This document shows positions 46,940 through 59,110 of a DNA stretch of 64,000 bases, one piece after another. The DNA is from Owenia fusiformis (taxonomy: Eukaryota; Annelida; Polychaeta; Sabellida; Oweniidae). Both the position numbers and the translations under genes were made by a program. The notes below the pieces were generated by a model. It was not told where the DNA came from, ran no database searches, and was given only the letters and a program-made list of their open reading frames with translations. The stretch lies in assembly GCA_903813345.2 (NCBI GenBank), contig CAIIXF020000012.1, positions 34,794,572-34,858,571 of the forward strand, read 5' to 3'. Position 1 is the stretch's first letter; the number at the start of each line of letters is the position of its first letter.

Positions 46940-47400
46940 TCGTGATCCAAGCTTTTAGAGAATATGCCTTATCATGAGATGACCCATTTGTGCACTGTAG
47001 TGATATATACCCTACCTACTTTACATCTAAACCAGTCAAGAATGCTTAATGAGCAATTAATATTACATTAAGCCATCATAAACTAAAATATTTTGGCTCA
47101 ATCACACGATGCCAGGGGGGCAATAATAAACATATCACAAGTCTTCATGAGATCCTAACTCATTTCAGCAATTTATCTTCCATGACAAGAAGTTTATTAC
47201 ATAGCAGGCATGACAAGAATCATCCTAATTTATGACCTGAAAGATATTATTTTTATCCACAGGGGAATACAGTTCAGAAAGATATCGATTCTTTGACCTC
47301 TAAAATTATAATATTGTAAATCGTTTGAATTGTATGATATTATAGTCTACAAATCTACATGAGAATTTCAATGGATAAACAAGAACACAAATGTGTACAA
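46940..47400. other. No feature recognised
   Basis: AT-rich spacer between the split repeat and the TGTCCCC-ended element. Confidence 0.45.
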
Positions 47401-47491
47401 TATGTCCCCACCAATGGGTGATCCCATCTAATGGTTATCCTGAAAATGAGTAGACAAGACTTTACTGTTACAATTTTGGAATTGAAAATGC

Positions 47492-48625
47492 AAAATGGCC
47501 ACCTTAAAATTTACCAAGAATGCCCAAAATATTAGTCAGCTGTAGATTTTTATACTAAGAACCATCCCTGAAAATTGATCCGTCAAACAGTAAACCAGAA
47601 AACAAGACTTTACAGACAAGATTTAGGACGGAAAAATCCAAAATGGCTGCCTTGACATTTGCTCAGAATGCCTAAAAATTAATCAGTTCTAGATTTTCGT
47701 ACTAAGAATCATCCCTAAAAATTTGAAATTGATCTACCAAACAGTTCACCTGAAAACACGTAGACAAGACTTTACAGGCAAGATTTTAGGACGAAAATCC
47801 AAAATGGCTGCCTTGACATTAACCCAGAATGCCAAAAAACTAATCAGATCTAGATTTTCATACTAAGAATCATCCCTAAAAATTTGAAATTGATCTACCA
47901 AACGGTTCACCTGAAAACGCGTAGACAAGACTTTACAGACAAGATTTTAGGACGGAAAATCCAAAATGGCTGCCTTGACATTTACCCAGAATGCCAAAAA
48001 ACTAATCAGATCTAGATTTTCATACTAAGAATCATCCCTGAAAATTTGAAATTGATCTACCAAATGGTTCACCTGAAAACGCATAGACAAGACTTTACTG
48101 ACAAGATTTTAGGACGGAAAATCCAAAATGGCTGCCTTGACATTTACCCAGAATGCCAAAAAACTTATAAGATATAGATTATCATACTAAGAATCATCCC
48201 TGAAAATTTGAAATTGATCTACAAAATGCTTCACCTGGAAACGCATAGACAAGACTTTAGAGACAAGATTTTAAGACGGAAAATCCAAAATGGCTGCCTT
48301 GACATTTACCCAGAATGCCAAAAAACTAATCAGATCTAGATTTTCATACTAAGAATCATCCCTGAAAATTTGAAAATGATCTACCAAACGGTTCGCCTGA
48401 AAACGCGTAGACAAGACTTCACAGACAAGATTTTAGGATGGAAAATCCAAAATGGCTGCCTTGACATTTACCCAGAATGCCAAAAAACTAATCAGATCTA
48501 GATTTTCATACTAATAATCATCCCTGAAAATTTGAAAATGATCTACCAAACAGTTCGCCTGAAAACGCATAGACAAGACTTTACAGACAAAATTTTAGGA
48601 TGGAAAAATCCAAAATGGCCGACAA
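47492..48625. repeat. 162-bp tandem repeat inside the TGTCCCC element
   Basis: The phrase CAAAATGGCTGCCTTGACAT recurs with starts near 47640, 47801, 47963, 48125, 48287 and 48449, with a diverged unit at 47492 and a final partial at 48612. Two lone copies of the phrase follow at 48829 and 48972. Confidence 0.95.
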
Positions 48626-49093
48626 TAAAAAAGTGATTATACTTTTTTGCTGATTTCTTTTTACAAAATTAGCACATATAACTAATGTTAACAATAACAT
48701 AGGCTTTTACACTAAAGTACACTTGAAATTTTTTATAAAGCTACTAAATAGTCTAAGTATGAAAACTCAAAAACACCATTCAATATGATACAAAGTATTA
48801 TCGCACGCTAACTTTTCTTAAAACATTCAAAATGGCTGCCATGACTGGGCTAACAGGTCCAAAACCTAATCAGATCTAGAATCAAGTGAGCTGAACAGGA
48901 TGTTAAAGTTTTAAAAGCAACAGTGAAGCCATTTTTCTTAAAGTTTGCAGACAAGGATTTTAGCATTTGACTTCAAAATGGCCGACAGGAAGTAGGTATC
49001 GACTTGAAACTTTTTCGTCCACATCTGTATGCACTCATAAGTTATCCCTGAAAATTTGAAGGTGATATCGGTAGCGGTTTTGGAGAAAACTGC

Positions 49094-49107
49094 CGGACGT
49101 ACGGACG

Positions 49108-49139
<32 letters not shown>

Positions 49140-49159
49140 GACGGACAGACGGACGGACG
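49094..49159. repeat. GGAC/CAGA microsatellite
   Basis: A run of GGAC tetramers, then CAGA tetramers, then GGAC again, at the right side of the TGTCCCC element. Confidence 0.97.
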
Positions 49160-49694
49160 CGCCTAGGCCGACAATATGGCCCCACACTATGTGGTGGGGA
49201 CATAAAAAGTACTGGTATTTGTCACTAAATACGAAACTCTATCATAATTCAAAGAGTGTAGCAACACTCTTTTTTAATTCAAAAAGTGTAGCTAAATCTC
49301 TCTTTTAATTCAAGGAGAGTAAATAAAGCTATTTTTTGAAGCAAAATCCCAAGTTATTATAATATAATAAAATAAAAAAAGGGTAGCATCACCTGTGTCA
49401 AGTTATTTTCAGAATTTTATTGATGGGATTTCTAGTCTCAGCCTTTCCAGCTGCCAGGTACACCTTCTTGTTACTATATTTGGAATGTTTTTTTACAAAC
49501 ATCTTATTCATCACCAGGTATATTTATAATATCCAGGTTAAGTTATGAGCATCATTTAAATAGGCCAATGCAAATATTATTAGATTAAATTGTTTCTCAT
49601 ATTTTTTATTGGATTCAATATTTGATGCGGAAACACTACAATAATTTTAATTTGCATTTGATTGAATCATCAAAAATATCATTACTTTGGTCTA

Positions 49695-49830
49695 AAAATA
49701 AACAATCTGATTAAACTTTTGATCTTCAAAAATAGTGGACGAATCAGATTAAAAGTTTTATCAACAAATAATCAATCATCTGATTAAACTTTTGACCTTC
49801 AAAAAATAGTTGACGAATCAGATAAGAAGT
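49695..49830. repeat. Two-copy ~85-bp tandem duplication
   Basis: CTGATTAAACTTTTGA(T/C)CTTC and GACGAATCAGAT(T/A)A occur twice in the same order. Confidence 0.8.
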
Positions 49831-50143
49831 TTGAATTTCATAAGTATATTAACAGGAAATATTTCTATAACTGTTAACATTCATCGGAATTGACTTATCT
49901 CTGGTTTAGTATTCAGCTTTGTTACTATTGAAAAGATCGATTGAGATCAGACATATTTTGATAAGATCTCAAGCTCATGTACTTGAGGAACAGTAAAACT
50001 TATCAAAGTAAACAGTGTCTAATATGACCTGGCCATATTTCAGTCCTAGGTAAAATAATGAGTTTTGCATTAAGATTTCACAGGATTTCTTGATCTGCTT
50101 GTTGAGGGTAAAGTATTGTGATAGGAAATACATACAGGGTTTT

Positions 50144-50306
50144 CATTAGCAGCAGGCAACAGGCAATTTTCACCAGTTGTTTTCACAAAATTGCCTGTTG
50201 TTTAGGGACTTTTCAACTTTTCCATGTTTAAATTATGATTTCCATTAATTTTACCTGTTGTTTTCATTTATTTAGACTGGTGTGAGAAATTCCAGTGAAA
50301 CCCCTG
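50144..50306 (+). mobile_element. CAGGGGTTTCAT-family MITE, copy 3
   Basis: Starts CAGGGTTTTCATTAGCAG, ends GTGAAACCCCTG, 163 bp. Full-length match to the other two copies. Confidence 0.88.
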
Positions 50307-50774
50307 ACATTAAAAGCCAATGAAATACACCCTCCAAACTTACATCCTAGGAAAACTCATTCTGATACTCATAGCATCTTTCTGTTTCACCTGAAACATC
50401 TCAGGGCCGAGAAGAAATGAGATGTCATGGTTTATCATGATGAGGAAAACTAATATTTGGAGATGTTCATAATATATGAGGTTTTGATGTTACTCAGCGC
50501 GAGAGTCATAAAGATTTCCAAGATACTAGGATGCAAAATGTCCATATTTGGTGTTCGCTTTAGTAAGGCATTAAAAATATAGGTTTTACTGTATGTCAGT
50601 CATAAGTTTTAAAATTAATAGGATGTCTGTGTTCAAGTTTACCTTTTCAATATATTACTAATCATATTTCAAGTTTTGATTGACCCTTTCACAAAATTTC
50701 ACAGCAGAATACAAAATGTATAAAATTGTCAAGGGCTAAAGACTGAACTCATATTTTAGGTCATAGACTCATAT

Positions 50775-53700
50775 AGACTGCAGACTATTCTGTAGAAGTG
50801 CTCTAGAAATGGATCTCGCTTTTCATGGAAGGTCACACATTCCAACATATTTCAAACAATTTGTATGATTATAATAGACACTTTCTGGGTAGTTGGACTT
50901 TATGTAGGGGTGGCAGAAGGCCCTCAGGCCAATTTATACCCCTACTCCAACAAAACCTTAGGGGTACTTTAATACCACCCAATAAAAATAATACTAATGC
51001 ATATCAGATATTCATCGTTTTATAGTGGGTAGGGCATGACATGGTTAGTCAGTGCCAGAAATTTCCAATCTCTGACTTATATGGTTACCATGGAAACAGT
51101 ATTTATATCTCACAATCTTCTCAATTTGACCCCGTCCCAAATGTGTCCTTAAGTTCTCAAAGTGAAATATTTGCAAATCTGTTTGGATTTTGTGGCTGCA
51201 ACTTTGTCAAAAGTTGAATTAATATGTATGTATTCACAGTAAAGCACTAAAAACTTGATATAATGATCTCATAAATTAATAATATTTATCAAATGTAGTC
51301 ACACACAACTGCTTTTAGGGAAAAGTGGGCGTGGCACTTTTTGGTACTTGTGTAATTGTTGCAGCATTAAATGAAAAATACTTATTACACTAACAACAAT
51401 TGACATTTAATTAGCATCTACTAACATTGTGTAACATTGTAGTATGTTCATTATCATTATTAGATACTTTAAATATTTTATATAAGTGTTATCATGACCC
51501 TTCCCTATCATAGGTCATTAATGGTCAAATTAACTTTTAAGTCCTAGAGGTCCTTAGTCTTTTTAGCTCGTCAAAGTCGTATTCATTGACTTGAAGCTAG
51601 AATATAAATAGTTTCATTGATCAAGAGCTATGAGTTAAAATTGATTAATACATTTGTCAGGGTTAGAGCCATTTTATGCAATTGAAAAGTAATGGACCGA
51701 CACTGATCAGTACCAAGTGAAGGTAACGGCCGTAACCTTTGCATCTAAGATGGCGGACAGTAATTGTCGATTTTGATATTTTTAATTTTCATTGAATTAA
51801 ACTACTTTAGAGTTGATGTTATGCTTTGACATTTGCACCAAATCAGGCTTAAATGACATTGGAACCATAGATGTAGTAAACATGAATAAACGATATGTGG
51901 AATGTTATGCCCTGCCTTAATACATAACTAAGATTTTCTCGGATAAATGGTGTCTTACAATTGACTAACTGATTCTATTATCAACATCAGGTAATGCATG
52001 ATCTATCCAATGGATTAACGAAAATACTTGATTCCAATATGGCAAAATAAATTATTCCATGTATGAATTGCATAGTGCATCATTTTGCAGAGATTACATA
52101 ATGCATTCATTGACTCATGGTCAACAAGGTACGGGTAAAACTCCTTTTAGTATTTCACAAAATAATGAAATATAAACAATTTACACATTTCTGAAATGCT
52201 GTACCTTTAGTGATTCCTTCGACCTGGAAAGTGGTTTGCTATGTTAAAACTTAAAATAATATCTAAACAAATCTGTTTAGTGTATAAAAACAATAAAAGT
52301 TAATATGTTTAATATCAAATATTATTAGACATATGAATATAACCTAAAATAAGAAATCTTGTTCTCGTATTCCATTTTAAAATTGGTTGAATGATTTTGG
52401 CACATAGAAATGATGGTCATTATTAAATATTATATGTAATATGCCCTGATGCTGTAACATCAATGGTCCTTTATAATCAGGTATGACTGAAATACTGGAC
52501 AAGATCTTATAAGGTTACAGTTTCCATATAACGTATGTTCCATATTATTACCCCAAATCTCCATTGTGTAAGTTTATGAGTCATTATCCCTCATAGTTTA
52601 TTATGGCAAATGCATATCCTTGTCTAGAATATGTCATTTTATCAATTTTATAAACAAGTATACAATTACACTGTATTTTCATCATGTGTACTTATTAAGA
52701 CAGCTATATTTAAACGTAAATACATTAAAATATGATACATATAATCTTTTGACAATTTCTTCAGTAAAGTGGCCATTTTGAGAAATGATATATAGCTTGT
52801 ACCTTTGTTTGATGCTCAACAAGATGTTCGACTGGATTTGCCTTTGTCTAATTCATATATATACCAAATACGAGAATCAGAATCTTATTCTACAAAACGG
52901 GTGTTCATGGAAGTAGCACTAATTATTGCATCATTGCTATAAATCGTGTGATTTGATTGGCTAATTCAGAACCATGTGACTAAAAATACCAGCGTATTTC
53001 ACAGCTCACTGAATTATTTCCATATTTAAAAGACGTATTGTCCAGCGTATTGCCCGCCTGGGGAATCTGACAACTGCACTTTCTACGGGCTGCGGGCAAT
53101 ACATATTGCAAAAATCATTGAAAGATGAACAGGTATTGCCCTCCATAGAATGAAATATTTGCTTAACATTTCTTACTGTTTCGGGCTTAATATCAATTTT
53201 GTTATAAACTGAACAAAGCGGCACCTTTAACATGCAGCTAATTCTCCCATCTAACCAAGAGAGCCTCTTTTAATATATCGAAATTTAAAAATTGCCTCTG
53301 ATTCAATTTGTTCAATCAAATCTAAAATGGTAATACCTTTTTACTGCTTCGAACTTCCTTATATTCTATACCATTGGGGTAGGATGTTTGTCTCTTTCAA
53401 TTAATGCTTTCACCAGAAACATGGATATCACTAATTTTGATTCATATTTAAAATGGTGTGCATGAATAGACCTGTGTATTTTATACCAAATAGAGACACT
53501 TCCCTGGAGAGTTCTAAATCTCTATATGTTAACAGCCTAGTTCCCACATCCCTTGTTGACTTTGCTTCCATATTTCCTGTGAAGCCGTGGAACAGTTCTC
53601 TTGTTCTTCACAATTTTCCATTTTAATGTAACTCAATGAATAAGGCCAATTCATATCACTGGCTTCCCTAGGTCATTTGAATTCCTTGCAATTTTTAAAT

Positions 53701-54977
53701 CAGCAATAAAGAATAATGGGTTAAATTATCAAATAATGAAAAAGTTGCAAATTATGAGATTTGTTATATAGCTTCGAAATCTTGCTGAAGTGTACTTTAA
53801 CTATAGGTTAACAGGCTAAATTCTCATTGAGATAATTTTAAAGAATCTTAAACATTGACTTATTGTTTCAGTGGTCCTATTAAAGTTCATGTGTACACAA
53901 TCTGAACAACATCCAGTTTCAAACACTTCTGATTATCATCAAGTTTCAAACACAATCTGAACATCATCAAATTCAATGCAAATGCAGTTTTACTTTAATC
54001 CAACAGAACGAATATGGTAAATCAATAGACTAAGTGACACATGTCAAGTCAATGGTAAATACTTGTATCTAGCCCAACTAGCACAAGTGCTGCCATCTAC
54101 CGACTAGTATCAATCCATCTATCCATATACATAGCACCTAATGAGGTCACGACTTCAAGTAAAGCTTTTTCCCTTGTCTATGGTAAAAAATAAGTTAAAC
54201 AGAAAAGTTAGTTTGACACCATTGGTGATGCCCACCTTGTATGGTATAGGGATAAAAGGAAAGTTCATGATAACACTTACATAAAATAATTTAAGTATCT
54301 AATAATGATAATGAACATATTACAATGTTACACAATGTTAGTAAATGATAATTAAATGTCAATTATTGTTAGTGTAATATGTATTTTTTGCTTAATGCTG
54401 CAACAATTACACAAGTTCCAAAAAGTGCCACGCCCACTTTTCCCTAAAAGTAGTTGTGTGTGACTATATTTGACAGATATTATTGATTTATTGGAGCATT
54501 ATATCAACTTTTTAGTGCTTTAGTGTGAATATATACATATTTATACAACTTTTGACAAAGTTGCAGCCACAAAATCCAAACAAATTTGCAAATATTTCAC
54601 TTTGAGGGCTAAGGGACATATTTTGAAGGAGGTCAAATTGAGAAGATTTTGAGATATAAATACTGTTTCCATGGTAACCATATAAGTTAGAGATTGGACA
54701 TTTCTGGCACTGACTAACCATGGTATGCTCTGCCTACTATAAAACTATGAATATATGACATGCATTAGTATTCTTTTTATCAGGTGGTATTAAAGTACCC
54801 CCAAGGTTTTCTTAGGGTGGGGGTATGAATTGGCCTGAGGGCCGTCTGCCACCCCTACATGAAGTCCAACTACCCAGAAAGTGCCTAGCATAATCATACA
54901 GACTGTTTGAAATATGTTGGAATGTGTGACCTTCCATGAAAAATGGAAGTTGCAATTATCAGAGTAGTCCACAGTCT
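50775..54977. mobile_element. 4.2-kb structure with ~0.7-kb inverted arms
   Basis: The left arm (50775 to about 51515) and right arm (about 54262 to 54977) are reverse complements over essentially all their length, with many small differences. Shared landmarks include AAAAGTGCCACGCCCACTTT, GTTTCCATGGTAACCATATA and GTGTGACCTTCCATG. The outer ends are AGACTG(C/T)(A/G)GACTA and its complement. The 2.7-kb middle has no recognisable coding sequence. It could be one foldback element or two inverted copies of a ~0.7-kb element. Confidence 0.85.
51520..54260. other. Spacer between the inverted arms, no gene seen
   Basis: It includes a ~60-bp match (51820-51880) to the flank of the foldback at 21.9 kb and a short repeat near 53896-53965 (CAATCTGAACAACATC). 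A 75-codon frame at 53006-53233 shows no domain. Confidence 0.5.
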
Positions 54978-55592
54978 AATAAATGTATTTTTTATTCATT
55001 TATACAAAGAGTTTGAAATTAACATTGAATAGAACAATATTTTTGTAAGGGAGAACAAAAGGCCTACATATTTGAGGTTAACCCCTATGTACCCTTCTTT
55101 CTATTTTTAGATTTCCTTTCTATTAATAACATATTTTGCTATTTACAATTTTATTCCTTTATTGACATTATAGATGATATACTATTTGAGTTTACTTAGC
55201 CTGTTACTAAAAAAGCAAGCTGAAAGACCAATTTCATTCAACATTTTCTATATTGAGTACACGCAAACAAAAATCCACGTTTAATTAACGGAGATTTTTG
55301 AATTCACCGAATGAACCAGAATTCAATTATTTTTTATTTGAATTTGTTTGTACACAATAACCCCTTGCTTATCCCCAAAGTGAATCATAACTGCACATTG
55401 GATTAAGTCGGGTTCAGTCGATCCATTAAATCTGTGGCAGTTATTGACGCAGATTAACGAATACTGACACATCGGATAACAACAACCAGGATCTATGTTG
55501 GTTTGTTAAAACTAAAACTCTCTGTCCATTTCTAAATATGATATTAGTTGAAATCAGAAAGATGTAATGAGTAAGAATGATAAGAATGATAC

Positions 55593-55703
55593 TAGTCTAC
55601 CTACAAACCATTATGACCTCCTCCCACTAATCCCAACATGGGTGAAGAGGTATATAGTCAAATAGAGGGGGGGGGGCTGACACAGGGGCTTGTAGCTAGA
55701 CTA
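55593..55703. mobile_element. TAGTCTAGC-family MITE, simple 111-bp copy
   Basis: Ends TAGTCTACCTACAA and the complement of TTGTAGCTAGACTA. The 9-bp flanks GAATGATAC and GAATGTTAC differ at one base. It holds a single core unit with a G-run, the unexpanded state of the element at 35823. Confidence 0.85.
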
Positions 55704-56044
55704 GAATGTTACCTGTATGTCCATGATTCATGTACATATATGAATTATTCATTGCCCATAGCTGGCCCGTATATATTCCCCCATTTACAATAATTCATAT
55801 ATTCATTCAGATTTACATGAACATGTATCATAGTATTGGTTGGTTGGTTGGCAATTTTGCTTTATAGAGATCAACTGCATGAATATCCCATTGTCTCCTA
55901 GGGGAGAACCCATGCCATTTTCTAAGTCAGAAAACATCACCCCCCCCCCCCCCCATGGCCTTTTCATCTATATACTAATATACAGAGAAAGTAAGATGTC
56001 AAAGCTTCTCCATCTTATGAAAAGTGTGCGACTGGGAGTACCCT

Positions 56045-56180
56045 ACACTGGCGAATCTGGGCGGGGGGGGGGGGGGGGGGTTTAGTGGCCCAAAAAATTT
56101 TTCCATGCAGGCACACAAGTTTTTTTCTCTAACATGAAATCTGGCCCCCCCCCCCCTTGTTGGTTCCCAGATCTGCTCCT
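56045..56180. mobile_element. G/C-run MITE, ACTGGCGAATCTGGG ends
   Basis: ACACTGGCGAATCTGGG on the left faces CCCAGATCTGCTCCTA on the right. A run of about 20 G follows the left end and a C-run precedes the right end. Related to 58836-59110. Confidence 0.65.
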
Positions 56181-56273
56181 ACCCTAAGCCCAAAAGAAGG
56201 CTGCAGATATTACAAATGGCATACAAAATATAGAGGGAGTTCTCTTTATATAGGCGAATTCTTGAAGAGTAAC

Positions 56274-56461
56274 CAAGGAGGATTGGCTCCCAGAATGCAA
56301 CACCGATATTCTGCAAAACAATAACCTAGCGATAGCTTTGTTGGAGAGTATCGGGTCATTCTCCATGCAGTCGTACAAATTATACAGACACGAATAGCAA
56401 ATGACGCATGCGTGGAGATTAAAGAATATCGAGTTGGAACCCTGGCTTCCAATCCTCCTTG
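56274..56461. mobile_element. Mutator-like MITE, 188 bp, 9-bp target duplication
   Basis: Inverted ends CAAGGAGGATTGG, 13 bp perfect. A perfect 9-bp duplication AAGAGTAAC lies at 56265-56273 and 56462-56470. No transposase. End fragments of the same family occur near 18036 and 18920. Confidence 0.93.
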
Positions 56462-56479
56462 AAGAGTAACAAAGAGATG

Positions 56480-57110
56480 TTATTGGTCTGAATTTATTAC
56501 ACATTTCAATAGTTTAAATTTGCTAATTTAAGAGATACTTGTCTGCAAAGTTAACATTTGAGTTCATCACAAAGAAATGGTATGCATGTTCTTTCCTTGG
56601 ATAATTTTTGAAAAGCAGCATTGCAACTTATGGTGATGATTTTCTTATCCTAAGGTCTGAAGATCTAAATCATATGGGTTTCCAAGAATCTGATAATCCT
56701 GATGTCTGATGATCTCATTCCAGAATCTGATGATTTTATCTCAAATTTACGATTATTTTTCTTGGCCTAATTGGTCATCAAATTCCATCTGGGCTGAGTA
56801 ATACAAGTTGATTACATTAAAATACAAATAATCATCAAACTTCCTCCATAATGACAAACTGGAAATGTTCTGAATACTAGATAGCAATGAGTATTTCGAA
56901 AAGGGATCAGTATCCTAGAAAATAAAACAATACTTGATCCCAGCTAAAAATACAATTTAATTTACCGGTTCTTGATCACAATTTCAAAATAGAAATAAGC
57001 CATCGAAATTCATGAGACACTCAATATTTCTTTGATTGGAAAATGTACGCTTCGTGACTCTTGACACCCCGTGACATCGTTTCAGGGATCCACAATGAAA
57101 TCAATGCATA
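56480..57110. other. No feature recognised
   Basis: AT-rich DNA with runs of TCTGATGAT and similar words near 56690-56730. No exon seen. Confidence 0.45.
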
Positions 57111-57137
57111 AAAACGGTTTCAAAAATAGTGTTACTT

Positions 57138-57270
57138 ACCACAAATCGCATTTAGAAGTCACCACAATTCTTTCCTGAAAGTTTTTAGATAGTTTTCCAC
57201 TGACGGTTCCTGTTCAAGTTACACGCGCTACGTTGAGTATCACTTTAGCTATAAATAGATACATCACGTG
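57138..57270 (-). promoter_or_regulatory. Putative minus-strand promoter and first exon
   Basis: A strong donor TGTG|GTAAGTAAC ends a possible exon at 57140. Upstream on the same strand lie CTATTTATAG (57249-57258), which is both TATA-like and a perfect MEF2-type site, and CACGTG (57264-57269). The exon would be non-coding. Inferred from motif order only. Confidence 0.35.
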
Positions 57271-57949
57271 ACCTGTAATGTTTGGGGAAACTGCAGGTGT
57301 TCGGAATATTTTTAGGGAGGATGTAGACCCGGATAAAACCCGTACATGGAAATTATAAGGACTAATTTATACTTGGGGTGATGAAAATACTTTTCTTCAT
57401 CCTAGATTCATACCATATAATCAAGAGTAAGAAATACGCCAAAATTAATCACATGCATCAAAAGTCGCAACTTATTTATAAAATTATTTTCATATTTACG
57501 GTTCTTCAATGTGTACACGGATGCAAAACAAATTACGTAATCAATCGTTTGATTATGCAAATCATGGGCTTTCAAGAGAAAGCCCATGTGTAAATAAAAA
57601 CAATTAACCTATTACAAAATCTAAATGTCGTTGTCAGTGTAAAAACATTGCCACATACACGGACATCTAATACGTTCTTCGAATTGCCCTGGAACTATAT
57701 TTATACCAGGACTGGCATCCAGATCCAAGTATTTTTTAAGACCGCCGACTCTCGTTGGGCTATTTATCCCTATTGACTCAGTTGTTCATATAAATTTACG
57801 TACCTTAGATGCTTTGTAATCGACGTAGATAGAAAATATTGTTTCCTAAATTGTTCTGGAAAGCGATAATTATAACTAAATGTACTTTGAACAGGTCGAC
57901 TGACAAAAAAGCCGGGCTTCTGACACGTCTCGTTCTCGCTCTCAAACAA

Positions 57950-58352
57950 AACGTGAAGAACGTGACGTCACTTCCGAATCATAGCATTCAAAATAAGTAG
58001 CGTTTAAATCCCAATACCATATGTAATAAATCGGTGGTCGTGGGGGAGAATCCTCGCCAGTACGCTGGAGGCCCGGGTTCGAATCCCCTATTAGCTCTTT
58101 TGTTTTTTTTCGAGGTCGTTATCTTCATCGTCTAGTTTACGAATACCAAATGTCGATGTGATGTTTTAATTGATAAATACGAATTCCTTACACATTTCGT
58201 TATCTTATTGTGAAATAGCAAACTAAGAGATATCTTTACTCGCTAGGAATTAACATAATATTATTTGAAGCGATTTTAGAAAATTTTGAAACCGCCATCT
58301 TGGTATTATTGATGACGTGATCACCATCGGTCAAGGTCAGGTCAAAAGTCAT
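57950..58352. promoter_or_regulatory. Promoter-like cluster: CRE/ETS, YY1-type, nuclear-receptor sites
   Basis: TGACGTCACTTCCG at 57963-57976 joins a CRE to an ETS core. CCGCCATCTTGG at 58292-58303 fits YY1. TCAAGGTCA at 58331-58339 overlaps a DR1-like AGGTCAAAAGTCA at 58339-58351. Such sites cluster at promoters, but no exon could be tied to them. Confidence 0.4.
58021..58096 (+). pseudogene. tRNA-Gly-like pseudogene or tRNA-derived repeat
   Basis: GGTGGTCGTGGGGGAGAATC resembles the D-arm region of tRNA-Gly, and GGCCCGGGTTCGAATCCCC is a good B box and T-arm. Compared with tRNA-Gly, the anticodon loop appears one base short and two T-stem pairs are lost; the acceptor stem pairs at only about 5 of 7 positions. 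A T-run at 58102-58110 could end Pol III transcription. Confidence 0.5.
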
Positions 58353-58835
58353 CCATCTTGCCATTTGCCCGGCGTTTTCTTACCAGTCGACAAAAAAACG
58401 ATGAAATCACGTTGAAAATAAAATATACACTTTAAAATTGAGGCTGATCGAATATGACAAGACTCCATTGAATACAGCTGTGCAATTTACAGTCACCAAT
58501 ATGAGCTAATTTCGGAGAGATTCGGGAATTAAAAAAGGTAAGCACTTCCGGTTTCCCAACTTAAAAGTATTTGAAGTCCCAGAATTTCGCCAGAAACATT
58601 CTCTCTGACTGTGGCCACATACTCAAGAGAATATTGTTTTACTTTGCAGTGGTACAAGGTGACCAAAACTTTGAGGAGTAGATCCAGAATAAGGCCACTT
58701 TGTAAATGTAGCACTGATTTTTTTAATATGATGTCTGGCATTTGATACAAAGACCGATACCCAAACAATGATCCACAGGTCCTCCAGTGGAGAATTTAAG
58801 ACGAATGCAGGGGCAGGCCCGGGGGGCAGGGGTTT

Positions 58836-59110
58836 ACCTATGCACTGGCGGATCTTGGGGGGGGGGGGGGGGGCTAGAAAAAAAAATTGGACCCAAAAAC
58901 ATTTTTGAGCCATAAAAGGCCCGAAAAAGTGGGCCTTTTTGGTCATAAATGGGCCTTTTAAGGCCTTATTTTTTAATTTTTTAATTTTTCCAAAATTTCA
59001 AAGTTTTGCCCACTTTTTTGTTTTGGGGGCATCTTATGGTTATATTTTCATTGGTTATGGGGGGGGGGGCGTTCACACCATCGCACCCCCTCCTTGCTAC
59101 GCCTATGACC
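58836..59110. mobile_element. G-run MITE, CACTGGCGGATCTTGG-type ends
   Basis: TGCACTGGCGGATCTTGG on the left faces the complement of CCTTGCTACGCCTATGAC. A G-run of about 17 follows the left end. The inside holds AAGGCC and GGGCCTTTT words. Confidence 0.65.

Larger units (their letters stand above)
47403..49202. mobile_element. 1.8-kb non-autonomous element, TGTCCCCACCA ends, TA flanks
   Basis: Ends TGTCCCCACCA and TGGTGGGGACA are perfect inverted repeats with TA on both outer sides. Most of the body is a 162-bp tandem repeat. Near the right end is a GGAC/CAGA microsatellite followed by AATATGGCCCCACACTATG. The TA flanks fit a Tc1/mariner-type target but are too short to prove it. No coding sequence. 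Confidence 0.82.

Noticed and set aside
50775-54977. Large virus-like DNA element suggested by long inverted arms
   Set aside because: No coding sequence of any kind in the spacer and total length only 4.2 kb; a foldback or paired insertions explain it better.
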